DNA of 64,000 nt from NCBI GenBank assembly GCA_021396245.1, contig WNYE01000015.1, positions 248,001 through 312,000 on the forward strand, read 5' to 3'. Shown piece by piece: positions 35,597-45,769 of this stretch. The notes beneath the pieces are model-generated. The model searched no databases. It was given only the letters and a program-made list of their open reading frames with translations, and had not been told where the DNA came from. The stretch's first letter is position 1. Every line of letters starts with the position of its first letter. A program made the position numbers and the translations under genes. The DNA is from Sporothrix humicola. Lineage: Eukaryota; Ascomycota; Sordariomycetes; Ophiostomatales; Ophiostomataceae.

Positions 35597-38285
35597 CTAC
35601 TGTGGCATATACCATGCAGCTGCAGCAGCGCTGTCTACGTGGTTCTCTGGGAAGCAGTCGAGCAGGGAAAAAGCATCAATGTCCATGGCGGCCAGGTCGT
35701 ACATGTCACCGCCAGTCCCAATGTTGTTGCTGGTCATTTGCGGCACACTGCCGGGATTCATACTGTTGCCTGCGTCTGTCTGCATACTGCCAGTGTTGAC
35801 GGCATCGAAAAAGTCATACTGGGTCTGGTAGTATGGGAATGCTGGCAGGTAGTTGCGCATCAGGAGGGGATTGGGTGGGACGGTGTTCTGTCCTGACGAA
35901 GACGAAGCTGGATCCTCAATGGAAGGAGCTGGCGCATCAGACATGACTGGGTCGACGATGACTGTTGTCGGCGGTGCTGCCACAGGGGGTTCCTCGGATG
36001 CCGAAGCAGACTCGGACGAGGACTCTGATTCGGACGACGAGACGAGGACGACCTCTTTTTCCACCATTGTTTGTGGGACATCGTCCGTCGAAGCATCGCC
36101 CAGACTGTTGGTAATGATATCGAGGCTGCGGCGCACAAGCGGACAAGACGCCACGCCCAGACGCAGGGCGCGCAAGAACGTTTGTATTTTCGAGGCGGCC
36201 GCCGCGTCCTTTTCGTGGCTCTGCTTGATGTCCTGGACGAGGACAGAGGCGCCCGTGTAGACGCAGTAGGCCATCAGGTACGTTATGCGGCGGAATCCAA
36301 ACGTTCTCTCGAGAAGAAGGAGCAGGCGCTCCAGGTGGTCGGCAGCTTGTCGACAAGCGGCATGGTGGACGGGTGATGAGTAGAATGGTCTGTGGAGAAG
36401 AATGAGGGTGGTGTAGTACAGCAGGTTCTGGGTCAGAATGTGCGGCGGTGGGCAGACGGCGGCATGGTCGGGGTCGGCCACCAGGAGATGGGGCGGCGTG
36501 GCGGCGCGCCAGGCATCGAGACGGTCCCGGAGGGTCTGGATGGGTGGGCCATTATTGGTGTTGGTGTTTGTGTGGATCGTCGATGGCCGCCTCCGGGAGT
36601 ACAGTTGGAGGACGATATCACAAAGAATGACCGAGAGGCGACATGTGTTGGCAAAGCACGAGATGGCGTGTGATTTTGTGGGAGGATACGCCGTTCCTGT
36701 CACCCCAGAGCCAGAGGTGCCCACGGGCGGTCCCCACAGCTCATGCTCCGCAAAGTCGTCGAGTAGGTCGGGCGATGCGTCCGGCGGGAGGTCGACTAGC
36801 GTGGGCATCCGCCCGAGGTACAGGCTCATCGCCTTGTCCCAGAAATAGCAGCTCCAGTAGAGGCGCCTCCGGACCTCGAGGTCTTCGGCGTTCAGGTGCC
36901 CCAGACTCAGCAGCTGGCCGCTGCTGCTGTGCTGCAGTCCCAGGTCCGAGACCATCCGAAAGGCCATGCCGCTGTACAGCCAGGCCTGCGAGATGTGGCC
37001 GTAGGCGAGGTCGCGGGCGGAGAGCTGCAGCAGGGCCTGGACCGTGGGGATGGCGCTGGGCTTGTGGATCTCGGCGCCGAGGAGGAGGCGGGCGCGGGAG
37101 ATCAGGGCGTCGCCAAGCAGCGAGCCGGAGGCGGCACTCGCAGTCGTGGCAGATATGGCCGGGCCTGGCGGCCCGGCTGACGGCCCGGCAGTCGCCTCTT
37201 CAAACCGGGCTGCGTGCCCGCACAGCACAATCAGCAGCAGCGGCGAATAGTACTTGCCCTCGCCCCTCGCCATGTCGCGCATAAACGCCGGGCGGTACAC
37301 CCACATGAACATGGGCGCGATCCAGACCCAGTGGATCTGGAGGAGGCGGGCGAGGGCGGCCCGCGGCAGATCGGTCTGGGCGGCGGCGCTTCCCAGGGCA
37401 AACGCTTCCCAGGCGCGGGCCTCGATCGCTTTTGTCGTCAGGAGAGCGCGGACGTCGGCCTTGGTTGTGGAGTGGTGGTCTGGCCCTGGGAGAGGCTGTC
37501 GTTGTTGATTCTGTCGAGGATGTTGCCGACTCGTCTGACTGCCTGTCGTCTCACGGTCGTTGTCCTCAGCATCATCATAGGTCTGGATGGGCGACGTGTG
37601 GGCCTCGATGACGGGCGGGTTGTGGACGGCCGAGGTTGGGCCCATGTAGCAGAGCTGCGGCTGTTAGAGGTGCACAAATCGAGCGAAGCGAGGAAACAAA
37701 AGAAAGAAGGCGAGCGGAGCGAGGACAAGAAGAACTTACTTTGCCGTTGCTGTCAACACTGAGGTCGAACAGCAAGTCTTGGGATGGTTGACGGGGAGAA
37801 GTCGTGGGGTCGGTCGACATGGCAGACATGTCGTCTTCTTCTTTGAGGGCGGCGGGTGGCGGAAGTGATGGAGACGCTGATGTTGGCGCGGCCGGCGACA
37901 GTGTGGTTGTGATCGTGGCCGCCTTCTGCGTCGGCGATGACCGCCGCCGCTTGTCTTTGTCTCGCTCCGCCGCCAGCTCCGCTCGCAACGCCGCCACTGT
38001 CTGCTCCGCCTCCTGCAGCCGCCGCGCCATGCCCACAATCTGCGACATGGGCGGCGGCTTCTCGTACCGGCAACTGTCCCGGTACACCTCGCACGTCTTG
38101 CACGTCGGCTGGCTGCCGTCGCAGCGCGTCTTGCGCGCGCGGCAGTTGGCGCACGTCAGGCCGCGGTGGGTGCGGGAGCCGGCGGGGGTTGATCTTGTCT
38201 TTGAGGCGGTGGAGATTGTGGACGACGCGGGCGAGGCCGCCGAGGCGGTCACTGACGCCGACGCCGACGATTTACGGCCGGCCAT
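35597..38285 (-). CDS. Zn2Cys6 transcription factor with fungal_trans domain
   Basis: Two exons on the minus strand, 38285-37740 and 37654-35597, joined over an 85-nt intron (GTAAGT donor, CTAAC branch), give 867 residues. The binuclear zinc cluster is at C45, C48, C55, C62, C65 and C72 (C-x2-C-x6-C-x6-C-x2-C-x6-C), preceded by a Ser/Ala/Thr-rich head and followed by a coiled-coil stretch (about 85-115). The join creates N-G-K-L-C-Y-M-G-P-T-S-A, a motif common just before the regulatory middle homology domain of this subfamily. The fungal_trans region lies at about residues 225-520. The C-terminal 170 residues are Ser/Glu- and Pro-rich and probably activating. The first ATG is used; the longer upstream frame has no ATG. 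Target genes are unknown, and no pathway cluster surrounds it. Confidence 0.88.
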
Positions 38286-39583
38286 GGTGGTTGTAAGGGG
38301 CACGGAGGAAATCAAAATGTAGTCGAGAGATGGACTTGCGAAACAAGCATGATGAAATGAGATAAAAATCAAAGAAGGAGAAAAACGAAATGTAAAGGGA
38401 GATCCTTCCCCTCACTTGGAAATCCAGGGATCTGGACCGGAGGTGGAGTGGGAACGGGAGAGACGGGGTTGGACGGGGGTATTGGAGGACATGCCATGTG
38501 GATAGAACCTGGGGCAAGCTAGCAATGGCACACGAGTCATCCGTGAGATCGTTGGGACATGTCAAAGGGCCTTGTTGTGGAGGGGTTTGTTACGTCAGAG
38601 CTATGGATAGAAACGATACTTTGATTTCCTTGTGGCTTGCTTATTTTACATTTCCCATATATTGTTCGTAGACAATCTCGACAATCAAGGAGGCCCATAA
38701 TATATCAGTTTGTGAATATGAAGTTTCAGAATTGTTAACAAGCAGATATGCTTCTCCATGACAATGTTGATATGATATCCATTGCCCATCATGTGATGGC
38801 TGTGTCATTCAAAGCTGGCTCGAGGGTGAAGCCTTGAATTTTGAAATAAAAGGGCCGTGGCACTTTTGAGCTATTTATCATGCTCTGTGCTTGCTCAACA
38901 TGATTTTCAGAAAAAAACAAAACCAGAGAGACTTCGTGGTGGACCGGCCACTTTCCACGGCGGATCTCCGAGGTCAAGAGACACGGTGAGGTGCGGAAGA
39001 GCACTGCCTTTTTGGTGTGTTTTGGCTTAGCGGTCACTTACACGCCGTTTAAGTGAAGGAAGGATCGTTCCGGGAGCTGTAGTGGGGACAAGATGATGTA
39101 TAAGTGGGAGACGAGGCGAAAAAGAACGCGGAGAAGGATTGTGCGTGCAGACGAGCGTCGTAAATATTTATCAGATGCAATTGATGTGATCCAATGGGTG
39201 GTCTACACTCGTTTACGAGCTGCACGAGCTCAATTACTTGTTGTGTTGTTGTTCGTTTTTCCGTGTAAGTCGTTTGCCGCCTGCCACTTTCACGTGTAAA
39301 CCCCGCCAACTTTTACACCCTACTTACACAGCGGCGTTTAGAAGCTTACACCCACGTTTGCTGGTTTCCTCCGCCCGGAAACCGACCGCGCTTGTGTTCC
39401 TTTCGCCCTGCTGGGCGCTGTATGTCGCAGTAAAAGAAAGAGACTGACGCCATTACGTGCATTCGGTAGTGGTGTTTTCGGCAAAGGTGGCCGTCATCGG
39501 GGAGAGCTTCTCGAAAACGGAATGACCGACAAGACAGCTTCTCTCTCGACTTTCGACTTTCTTTACAACACCTCCCTCCAAGA
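38286..39583. other. Divergent promoter region, Zn2Cys6 gene and RraA-like gene
   Basis: No gene seen. Repeated cttacac/gtgtaag-type words occur at about 39037-39350, some in opposite orientation, possibly regulatory. A CACGTG lies near 39291. Confidence 0.5.
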
Positions 39584-40486
39584 ATGTCCTTTTTGCGCGC
39601 GCCTCTTCGAATAGCTTCCCGTTCTTCAATTCGACCTTTCCTGTCGTCGACAACTTCGACCTCTTCCTCCTGCCGTATCCTCCCGAATCGACCCGCGATC
39701 ACTCCATCCTTCCTCTCTCACCCCCAGTCTCGACACTTGATCGTACCGTCCTCCACCATGGCTGCCGACCCGATTGTCGAGGAGCTCAAGAAGTTTACGG
39801 CGTGAGTGCTCCGACATTATTCAGCCGAAAAGACACCACTAACTCGCAAACTCCCCAGGTGCGACGTCGCCGACGCCCTCTTGAAGTTGAAGCACCCCAA
39901 CGGCGGCTTTCTGGCCGGCATTACCCTGTGGTCCCCTGAACGCCAGGCCGGCGACACCAAGATTGTCGGCCCCGCCTACACTGTCAAGTACGCCCTGAAC
40001 AGCGACCCGGCCCCCAAGGTCCAGGGGCACTACATTGACGGCATTCCGTCTGGGGCCGTCGTTTTCATCAGCAGCCCCCCCACCCCCAACGCCTGCTTCG
40101 GCGGGCTCATGTCGACGCGCGCACAGGCGAGCGGCGCCGCCGGCACCGTCATTGACGGCAGATTGCGGGATCTGCAGGAGCACCGCGACCTGGGGTACCC
40201 CGTGTTTGCGCGCGACGTGAGCACGACGGCGCCGCAAGAAGTGGCCAAAGTCGTGGGCGTCGACGTGCCCCTGACGTTCCAGGGGGAGTACAGCCAGAAC
40301 GCCACCATTTCTCCGGGCGACTACGTGATTGGCGACCTCAACGGCGTGGTGGTGCTGCCGCGCGACCTGGCGGCGCAGGCCTTGCCGCTGATGGCGCCGC
40401 AGGTGGCTGCCGACGAGCAGATGGCGGCGGCCATCAAGGGCGGCATGACGTTTGTCGAGGCGAGCAAGAAGTTTAGGGGGAAGTGA
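39584..40486 (+). CDS. RraA-like / HMG-aldolase family protein
   Basis: Two exons, 39584-39801 and 39859-40486, flank a 57-nt intron (GTGAGT donor, CTAAC branch) and give 281 residues. The catalytic domain, from about residue 66, belongs to the RraA/4-hydroxy-4-methyl-2-oxoglutarate aldolase family: A-C-D-V-A-D-A-L, a G-G-L-M-S-T-R-A segment, and V-I-D-G-R-L-R-D, which supplies the conserved Arg and Asp for substrate and metal. Members cleave 4-carboxy-4-hydroxy-2-oxoacids or decarboxylate oxaloacetate; fungal substrates are largely unsettled. The first 59 residues are rich in Arg and Ser with no acidic residue, a typical mitochondrial presequence. An internal Met (M-A-A-D-P-I) lies right at the start of the domain, so leaky initiation could give a cytosolic form too. 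Confidence 0.85.
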
Positions 40487-40687
40487 GCTACGCGCAGCGC
40501 GAAGCGTGGAGCGGAGCACTCTGCGTACCAGTGAGTGCGTGGCAGGAAGATAAACACGAACAAACCATATACACAACATAGAATGAATTAAATAGACGCT
40601 ATCCAACACATGGCACTCTCTCATGTTCTCGGGTATCCTCTCATCTCCTGCAGGCCCTGCGCACAACAGATCTGCCTGCTACGCACC

Positions 40688-41356
40688 CTAGTTGTCATTC
40701 GCCTTGTCGTCCAGGCAAATGCACATCGCCGCCACCAGCGCCATGTCCATCCCCGGCGCCACCACCACGCCGTATGAGTCCTGGTCAAACAGCAGCTGCC
40801 GCGCATTCAGCAGCTTGCGGTCGATGCGCGCCACCACGTGGCCTGTGTCGTCCTTGATGTCGCCGCGCGTGTCGAGCCAGTTGCCCTTCATCGTCAGCGC
40901 CTCGAGCTTGCCCGTTGCAATCGTGGCGAACTTTGCCGTGGCGGATGTGCCAAAGACTGCGAGGGTACGTTAGCAGACTGTTGTGTATGCCAGCGCGAAT
41001 GACAATTTATCTGCCTGCTACGCAGACTGGGACTCACTCTGAATGTTGTTCTTGAGCTCAAAGAACTTGTTGCCTTTTGGGTCCTCCAGCACGTACGTCG
41101 TGTGCAGGTGCATGAGCTCGCGGTAAATGTCAAACAGGTGCGTGCCGTTTGTGTCGTACACGCTCTTGCGCGAGCCGAGCGTAAAGAACTTGCCCTTGAC
41201 CTTGAGCAGGGGCTGGCCGTTGGCCAACAAGACGTCAAACGAGTCGCCCGACAGCGACAGGATCTTTTCCTTGAGCACAATCGTCTCCGTCTGGTGGGCA
41301 ATGTACTGCGGGTAGATGCCGACCTGTGCCGGCAGCGGTTTGAGGTCGTAGGCCAT
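40688..41356 (-). CDS. LURP-one-related (tubby C-terminal-like) protein
   Basis: Two exons on the minus strand, 41356-41038 and 40956-40688, joined over an 81-nt intron (GTGAGT donor, CTAACG branch), give 195 residues. The beta-rich sequence fits the LURP1-related/DUF567 family: D-V-L-L-A-N-G-Q-P-L-L-K-V-K-G strand pair, S-V-Y-D-T-N-G, L-E-D-P-K-G-N-K-F-F-E-L, and G-D-I-K-D-D-T-G-H-V-V-A-R-I near the end. These proteins share the tubby/scramblase-like barrel with a central hydrophobic helix; here that helix is near the C-terminus (M-A-L-V-A-A-M-C-I). Function in fungi is unknown. The start is the first ATG in the frame. It converges with the RraA-like gene, leaving 201 bases between them. Confidence 0.82.
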
Positions 41357-43285
41357 GTTGGTGGTGGGGGCTTGTGATTTTACGTTGGGAAGTTTGAGTG
41401 GTGTAAGTGTTGATGAGGATGGAGTGTAAGAGACTGTGTTGAAGTGGGCTGAAAGCTTATTTGTACTCTGGAGGAGGAAGATAAAAAAAGAGACCAAAAA
41501 AGAGACCAAAAAAGACCAAGACTGAAACAATTAAGCCTTATTCCTTCTTCCTCTTTGCCATCCTTCGTCTTTATTAAGATGTCTGCTTGTCTTCCTTTAC
41601 TTTTCCTCTTCTCACGCCGCCAAGCTCCAGCCGATCTTCAGCCCGCTACCTGGGCGGCCACTAACCGCCAACTCGAATGTTCGTTGTCCCTGTGAGACGG
41701 CGCAAAAGCGGCAGCATAGTGGACAAGCGTGGCTGTGCGAATGCTGTCTCCATGCATAGTTGCCATTGATTCTTCTCCCACTGTTGTCTTTTCTTCTTCT
41801 TCTTCTTTTACTCGCTGTGCCTTGTCCTTGACTCAGCCCGCCGATCGGGACACAAGCTAGCGAGACGTGAAAGGCAAAAGAGAACAGAGTCAGCGAATGG
41901 AGAAAAAGGAAAAGAAAAAGGAGCTACCAAAGAAAACGGAGATAAAGGCAAATATGCTTGGTCGAAAAGACTGTTGGTTTCAGACGGAAGTTGCAACGGC
42001 CATTGCATCTTACATCTTACTGGCTATTGCATCCGTTGCATTTTGTTTTCGTTTCGATCGTGTCAGCCCTCTTCCTTCCGTTTTGCTCGGATTGCGGAAG
42101 CCGCTGTATCTTCAGTGGGAGGATGCCGCTGGAGATGCCTGGAATTCAGCCTTGACCTTGCTGGCTATGTGAATAAGTCGCAAAGTAAAATGACAATCTA
42201 TCCACATATATCGCGACAAAAAAAAAAAAAAAAAGACAGTAACTGGAAAAGAGATCTGCTCTCGACAACCAGACAGCCTCTGTTCTCCATATTGACGTCA
42301 GTTTCTTGGTGGGGAGCTTCAACTCCTAGCGGCGCTAGCCCCAAAACGTGCTGATCGCGCGAGAATTGGCGGCCAGGCCAGGCCATAACATGGCGCGCGG
42401 GTGTTAATCGCAGGCCTCCAGCGACAGCGACTCCAACAGGGCATACTCTGTACTCTGTCCAGGGTTCGCATCTTAACGCCCTGACATTGAACAAGTTCCG
42501 ACCACCCTCAAAAAAATCGCCGAGTCTGGACCAAAAGGTTAATTTCAGTTGGTAGGCGACGGTGGGCAGTCTCACATTTGCAGGGAGCTCCTGCCGCCCG
42601 TCCGCGCCGCACAGGGGCATTCCGGCGGCACAGGCACAATTGGCGGCACATGCGACAACTGTTGGCGTTAGTGAACAGTTGGCGGGCAGTTGGCGACAGG
42701 CCGACAGGGTCCGCCAAGACGAGGCGCAGTCATTCTCCGATATGCTTCCCGCGCCGCAGCCCTGCGTTGAGCGGCGGTTCTCGACGACAAACGGGATGTC
42801 CTTATTATCACGCATGTTTTTCCTCGTAAGGCTTTTCTTTTGACGAAATCATTGCATATTAAAGCTGAGGGCCGAGATTGTGGGAGAGGAATGTTCAGCC
42901 AACATATCAGAGTAGACCGTCTCCGTGGAAATGTAAACAAAGGATGAGAATCAATATGCGTAAACGCCTTACTCCCCATAGTAATATATCAATCCCCGAA
43001 ATAGAGAGAAGCTAAGAAGAAAAAATAATATTATCCCGTATCTCTCACGGTCCGTTATAATGTTGGCAAAAGGAAATAAAAGAAAAAAAGAAGAAAAAAG
43101 AAGAAAAAAAATACAAAAATACAAATATGGAATCAATGTAGATGTAGACAGAGTGATGACAAAAGAAAGTCAACAAAAGAGATGGAGTGAAAGACATGAA
43201 ATCATGGAGCCATGCAACGCCGAATGAAGAGATGAACATATGAACAGAGTAAAATAAAAAATAAAATAAAAGTGCCACAACACCC
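41357..43285. other. Intergenic between LURP-like and GT2 genes
   Basis: Promoter of the LURP-like gene on the left and 3' region of the GT2 gene on the right. The piece 42560-42720 is GC-rich with repeated ttggcg/gcggca words. A poly-A run of 17 lies at 42218-42234. No supportable gene. Confidence 0.5.
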
Positions 43286-45769
43286 CTAGAAAACAAACGA
43301 CGCGGCAAAGATCAGGCACGTGTACAGCGTCGACAGCGTGTACTCGAACTCGAACCAGGCGGCCTGGCCGCCAAAGGCGATGCTCTTGCTTTTCTCTGTC
43401 GGGTGGGCGACGCCGGTGGCCGGGTCACGGACCAGCAGACGCTCGCGGTCGGGGACGGACGGCGGGAAGATGGCGTACGACACGGGAGTCCACAGCGATG
43501 TGCACAGAAACAGAAAGGTCATGGGCGGCCAGAAGGCGTGGGTGACCAGGCACATCAAAAAGTCGTGGACGCTGCCGTAGTTGACGGAGATGCACCTGTA
43601 CGTGGAGATAGAGACGCCGGCCAGCGTGAGATATACGAAAGCGAGATGGTAGACGGCGTGGTAGTTGAACAGAATGGTCCACAGCCGCACAAAAACGTTG
43701 CGCCGGCGCTTGGGGTCTCTCTCGTTGAGCGCCGAACCGAGCGATCCCGTGGGCTGGAACGCCTGGGTCTGGCCGCCGAGCCATTTAGGCAGCAAAAACG
43801 AGCGGACGAGACACAAGGAGATGTACGGCGACATCCAGAGCTGGTAGCGTGAGCCGCGCTGGCCCGTGTGGTAGCCGGCGGGCAAGAACAAGAAAACCTC
43901 GTTGATGCGCGTCGTGATGAGGGCGATAAAACACAGCCGGATCAGCCAGCGCAGCTGGTTCTCGGTCTGGTAAGCGATCAACGTGTGGCCCATCACCAAA
44001 ATGACGGGGATGGCAAAGAGGGACACGGAGAACAAGATGCTGTACAGGCTGAGGAACGAGTACAGAAAGCCCGAGAAACGTTGCGGAAACGTCATGTGCC
44101 GCACTTTCTCGCCCCACAAACAGAAATTCAGCTTCAAGGACGTATCGACGGTGCCAATGGCCCAGCGCGTGCGCTGCTTGATGTGGCTGCCGTAGTCTTC
44201 GGGGACGGTGCCAAACTGCAAGGGTTCGTGGATGTACGCCGTCTGCCAGCCCTTGCCCAACATCAGAGTGGACGTGGCCACGTCTTCGGCCAGCGAGCCC
44301 AGTGGGAAATGTCCGACATCGTCGAGGGCGGCTCTGCGGACAACATAGCCCGATCCAGTGCACCATGCCACGCCCAGTGCGTCCTTGATCGGCTCAATGA
44401 CGTGCACGAAAAAGTCGAGGTTTTGTGCCAGGGGGTCCGATTTGGGCGTGTTGTAAAACAGCTGCGGCGGGCAGGCCAGCGCCAGCTTGGGGTTGAGCAG
44501 CAGATGAGGCAGGATGGCGCGCAGCCAGTCGCGCTCCGGGATCATGTCGGCATCGAGCGCCGCAATGTACTCGCCCGCGCCGCCGGGGAAACGGGTGACC
44601 GCTTCGAGGCCGTAATTCAAATTGCCCGACTTGAAGTGGTGCGGCACGCCGGGATACTTGGGCCGGGAGACATAAAAGACGTTGCCATATGTCTCGTTGA
44701 GAGCAGCGCAGGCGTTGCGCAGAGGGTCTGACTTGCCGTCGTCCAAGAGGACCACCCGGTACTGACTTCTGGGGTACTCCAGATCGCACGCCGCCCGCAC
44801 CGTGTCCAGCACCAGCTCGTCGTCCTCGCCGCAGCACGTGATGAACACGTCGACCGTCGGCGCCACGCGCTCGTCGACGCCCATCAGCTCCGTTGCAAGC
44901 CGCAACTTTGGCCGCCTCCGCCGCTTCAGGGCCATCATCGTCCAAACGTTGTGCGTCACCGACGGGATCCACGTCGCCAGCTCGATGGCGATAAACACCC
45001 ACGCGGGCGCGTACGTCTTGTGGTTGGCTTTTTGGGAAGCGACAACACAATAGATGCGGAACGACACGTACAGCAGGTACGCGGCCGTGCTCGCCATTGT
45101 GAGCAGCGGCGTCACTTTGGCCGCGAACCGCTTGACACCTTTCGAGATGTCGGCATCGTCGCGGTCGTGCAGCTTGACAATGGCGCCCGGAGGGAGACTG
45201 CCGCCGCTGTGGCGCTTCTCCCCGTCGCTGTTGCTGTTGCTAGACGAGTCGCCGCCAAACGTGTACGGTGTGTCTCTTCCACTGCCTTCACCGGTTGTCT
45301 TGGGGAGGAAGGCCGCCAGCGACAGGTGGCTCTGGTTCTGGCTGCTCCGGAGGGAAGGCGCGCCAGACGAAGAAAAATCGCCAGGTCCATCGTAAAGACT
45401 ACTGATCCGCAGGCTCGGTCCTGGCGACGGTGCAAACGGCGGCGACCGCATAAAGTCCACGCCGCTGCCGGCCAGTAGTTGCTGGTCCGTTAGCGGCCGC
45501 GGCGTGATCGACCGCGATGCACTCGGCGACGCATTCGACGACGTTGTAACTCCAGTGGTCGACGCAAACGTCCAGTTGTTGAGGCCCAGAGTCGTCGGCG
45601 TCACGGGCCGCTTGGCGCGGTGGACAACACCGGCAATGCCTTCGGGAGACTCTCCTGCCATGGTAAGGCCCGGCCCGTCCTCCTGGCTGTTGTCGCGGCT
45701 GTGGTGCCGGATTGCCGCTGCTTGTTCGCCGAGCTGGCCAGCAACGGCCACCTCGGTCTTTTCGTCCAT
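43286..45769 (-). CDS. Cellulose synthase-like family 2 glycosyltransferase
   Basis: Processive beta-glycosyltransferase of the plasma membrane making a cell-wall or extracellular polysaccharide from a UDP-sugar. Single exon, 827 residues. A disordered N-terminal 215 residues is followed by two or three helices, then the GT-A catalytic domain (about 295-560): V-F-I-T-C-C-G-E-D-D, L-L-D-D-G-K-S-D, the DxD-type A-L-D-A-D-M-I, L-A-E-D-V-A-T and Q-R-T-R-W (the Q-x-x-R-W motif of processive enzymes). Six or so hydrophobic helices close the protein. It most resembles the fungal CelA/Tft1 group, one member of which makes mixed-linkage (1,3;1,4)-beta-glucan in Aspergillus; assignment to that product here is inference. 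It is divergent from the GH12 glucanase 2.9 kb away. Confidence 0.85.
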   Translation of the reverse strand: MDEKTEVAVAGQLGEQAAAIRHHSRDNSQEDGPGLTMAGESPEGIAGVVHRAKRPVTPTTLGLNNWTFASTTGVTTSSNASPSASRSITPRPLTDQQLLAGSGVDFMRSPPFAPSPGPSLRISSLYDGPGDFSSSGAPSLRSSQNQSHLSLAAFLPKTTGEGSGRDTPYTFGGDSSSNSNSDGEKRHSGGSLPPGAIVKLHDRDDADISKGVKRFAAKVTPLLTMASTAAYLLYVSFRIYCVVASQKANHKTYAPAWVFIAIELATWIPSVTHNVWTMMALKRRRRPKLRLATELMGVDERVAPTVDVFITCCGEDDELVLDTVRAACDLEYPRSQYRVVLLDDGKSDPLRNACAALNETYGNVFYVSRPKYPGVPHHFKSGNLNYGLEAVTRFPGGAGEYIAALDADMIPERDWLRAILPHLLLNPKLALACPPQLFYNTPKSDPLAQNLDFFVHVIEPIKDALGVAWCTGSGYVVRRAALDDVGHFPLGSLAEDVATSTLMLGKGWQTAYIHEPLQFGTVPEDYGSHIKQRTRWAIGTVDTSLKLNFCLWGEKVRHMTFPQRFSGFLYSFLSLYSILFSVSLFAIPVILVMGHTLIAYQTENQLRWLIRLCFIALITTRINEVFLFLPAGYHTGQRGSRYQLWMSPYISLCLVRSFLLPKWLGGQTQAFQPTGSLGSALNERDPKRRRNVFVRLWTILFNYHAVYHLAFVYLTLAGVSISTYRCISVNYGSVHDFLMCLVTHAFWPPMTFLFLCTSLWTPVSYAIFPPSVPDRERLLVRDPATGVAHPTEKSKSIAFGGQAAWFEFEYTLSTLYTCLIFAASFVF

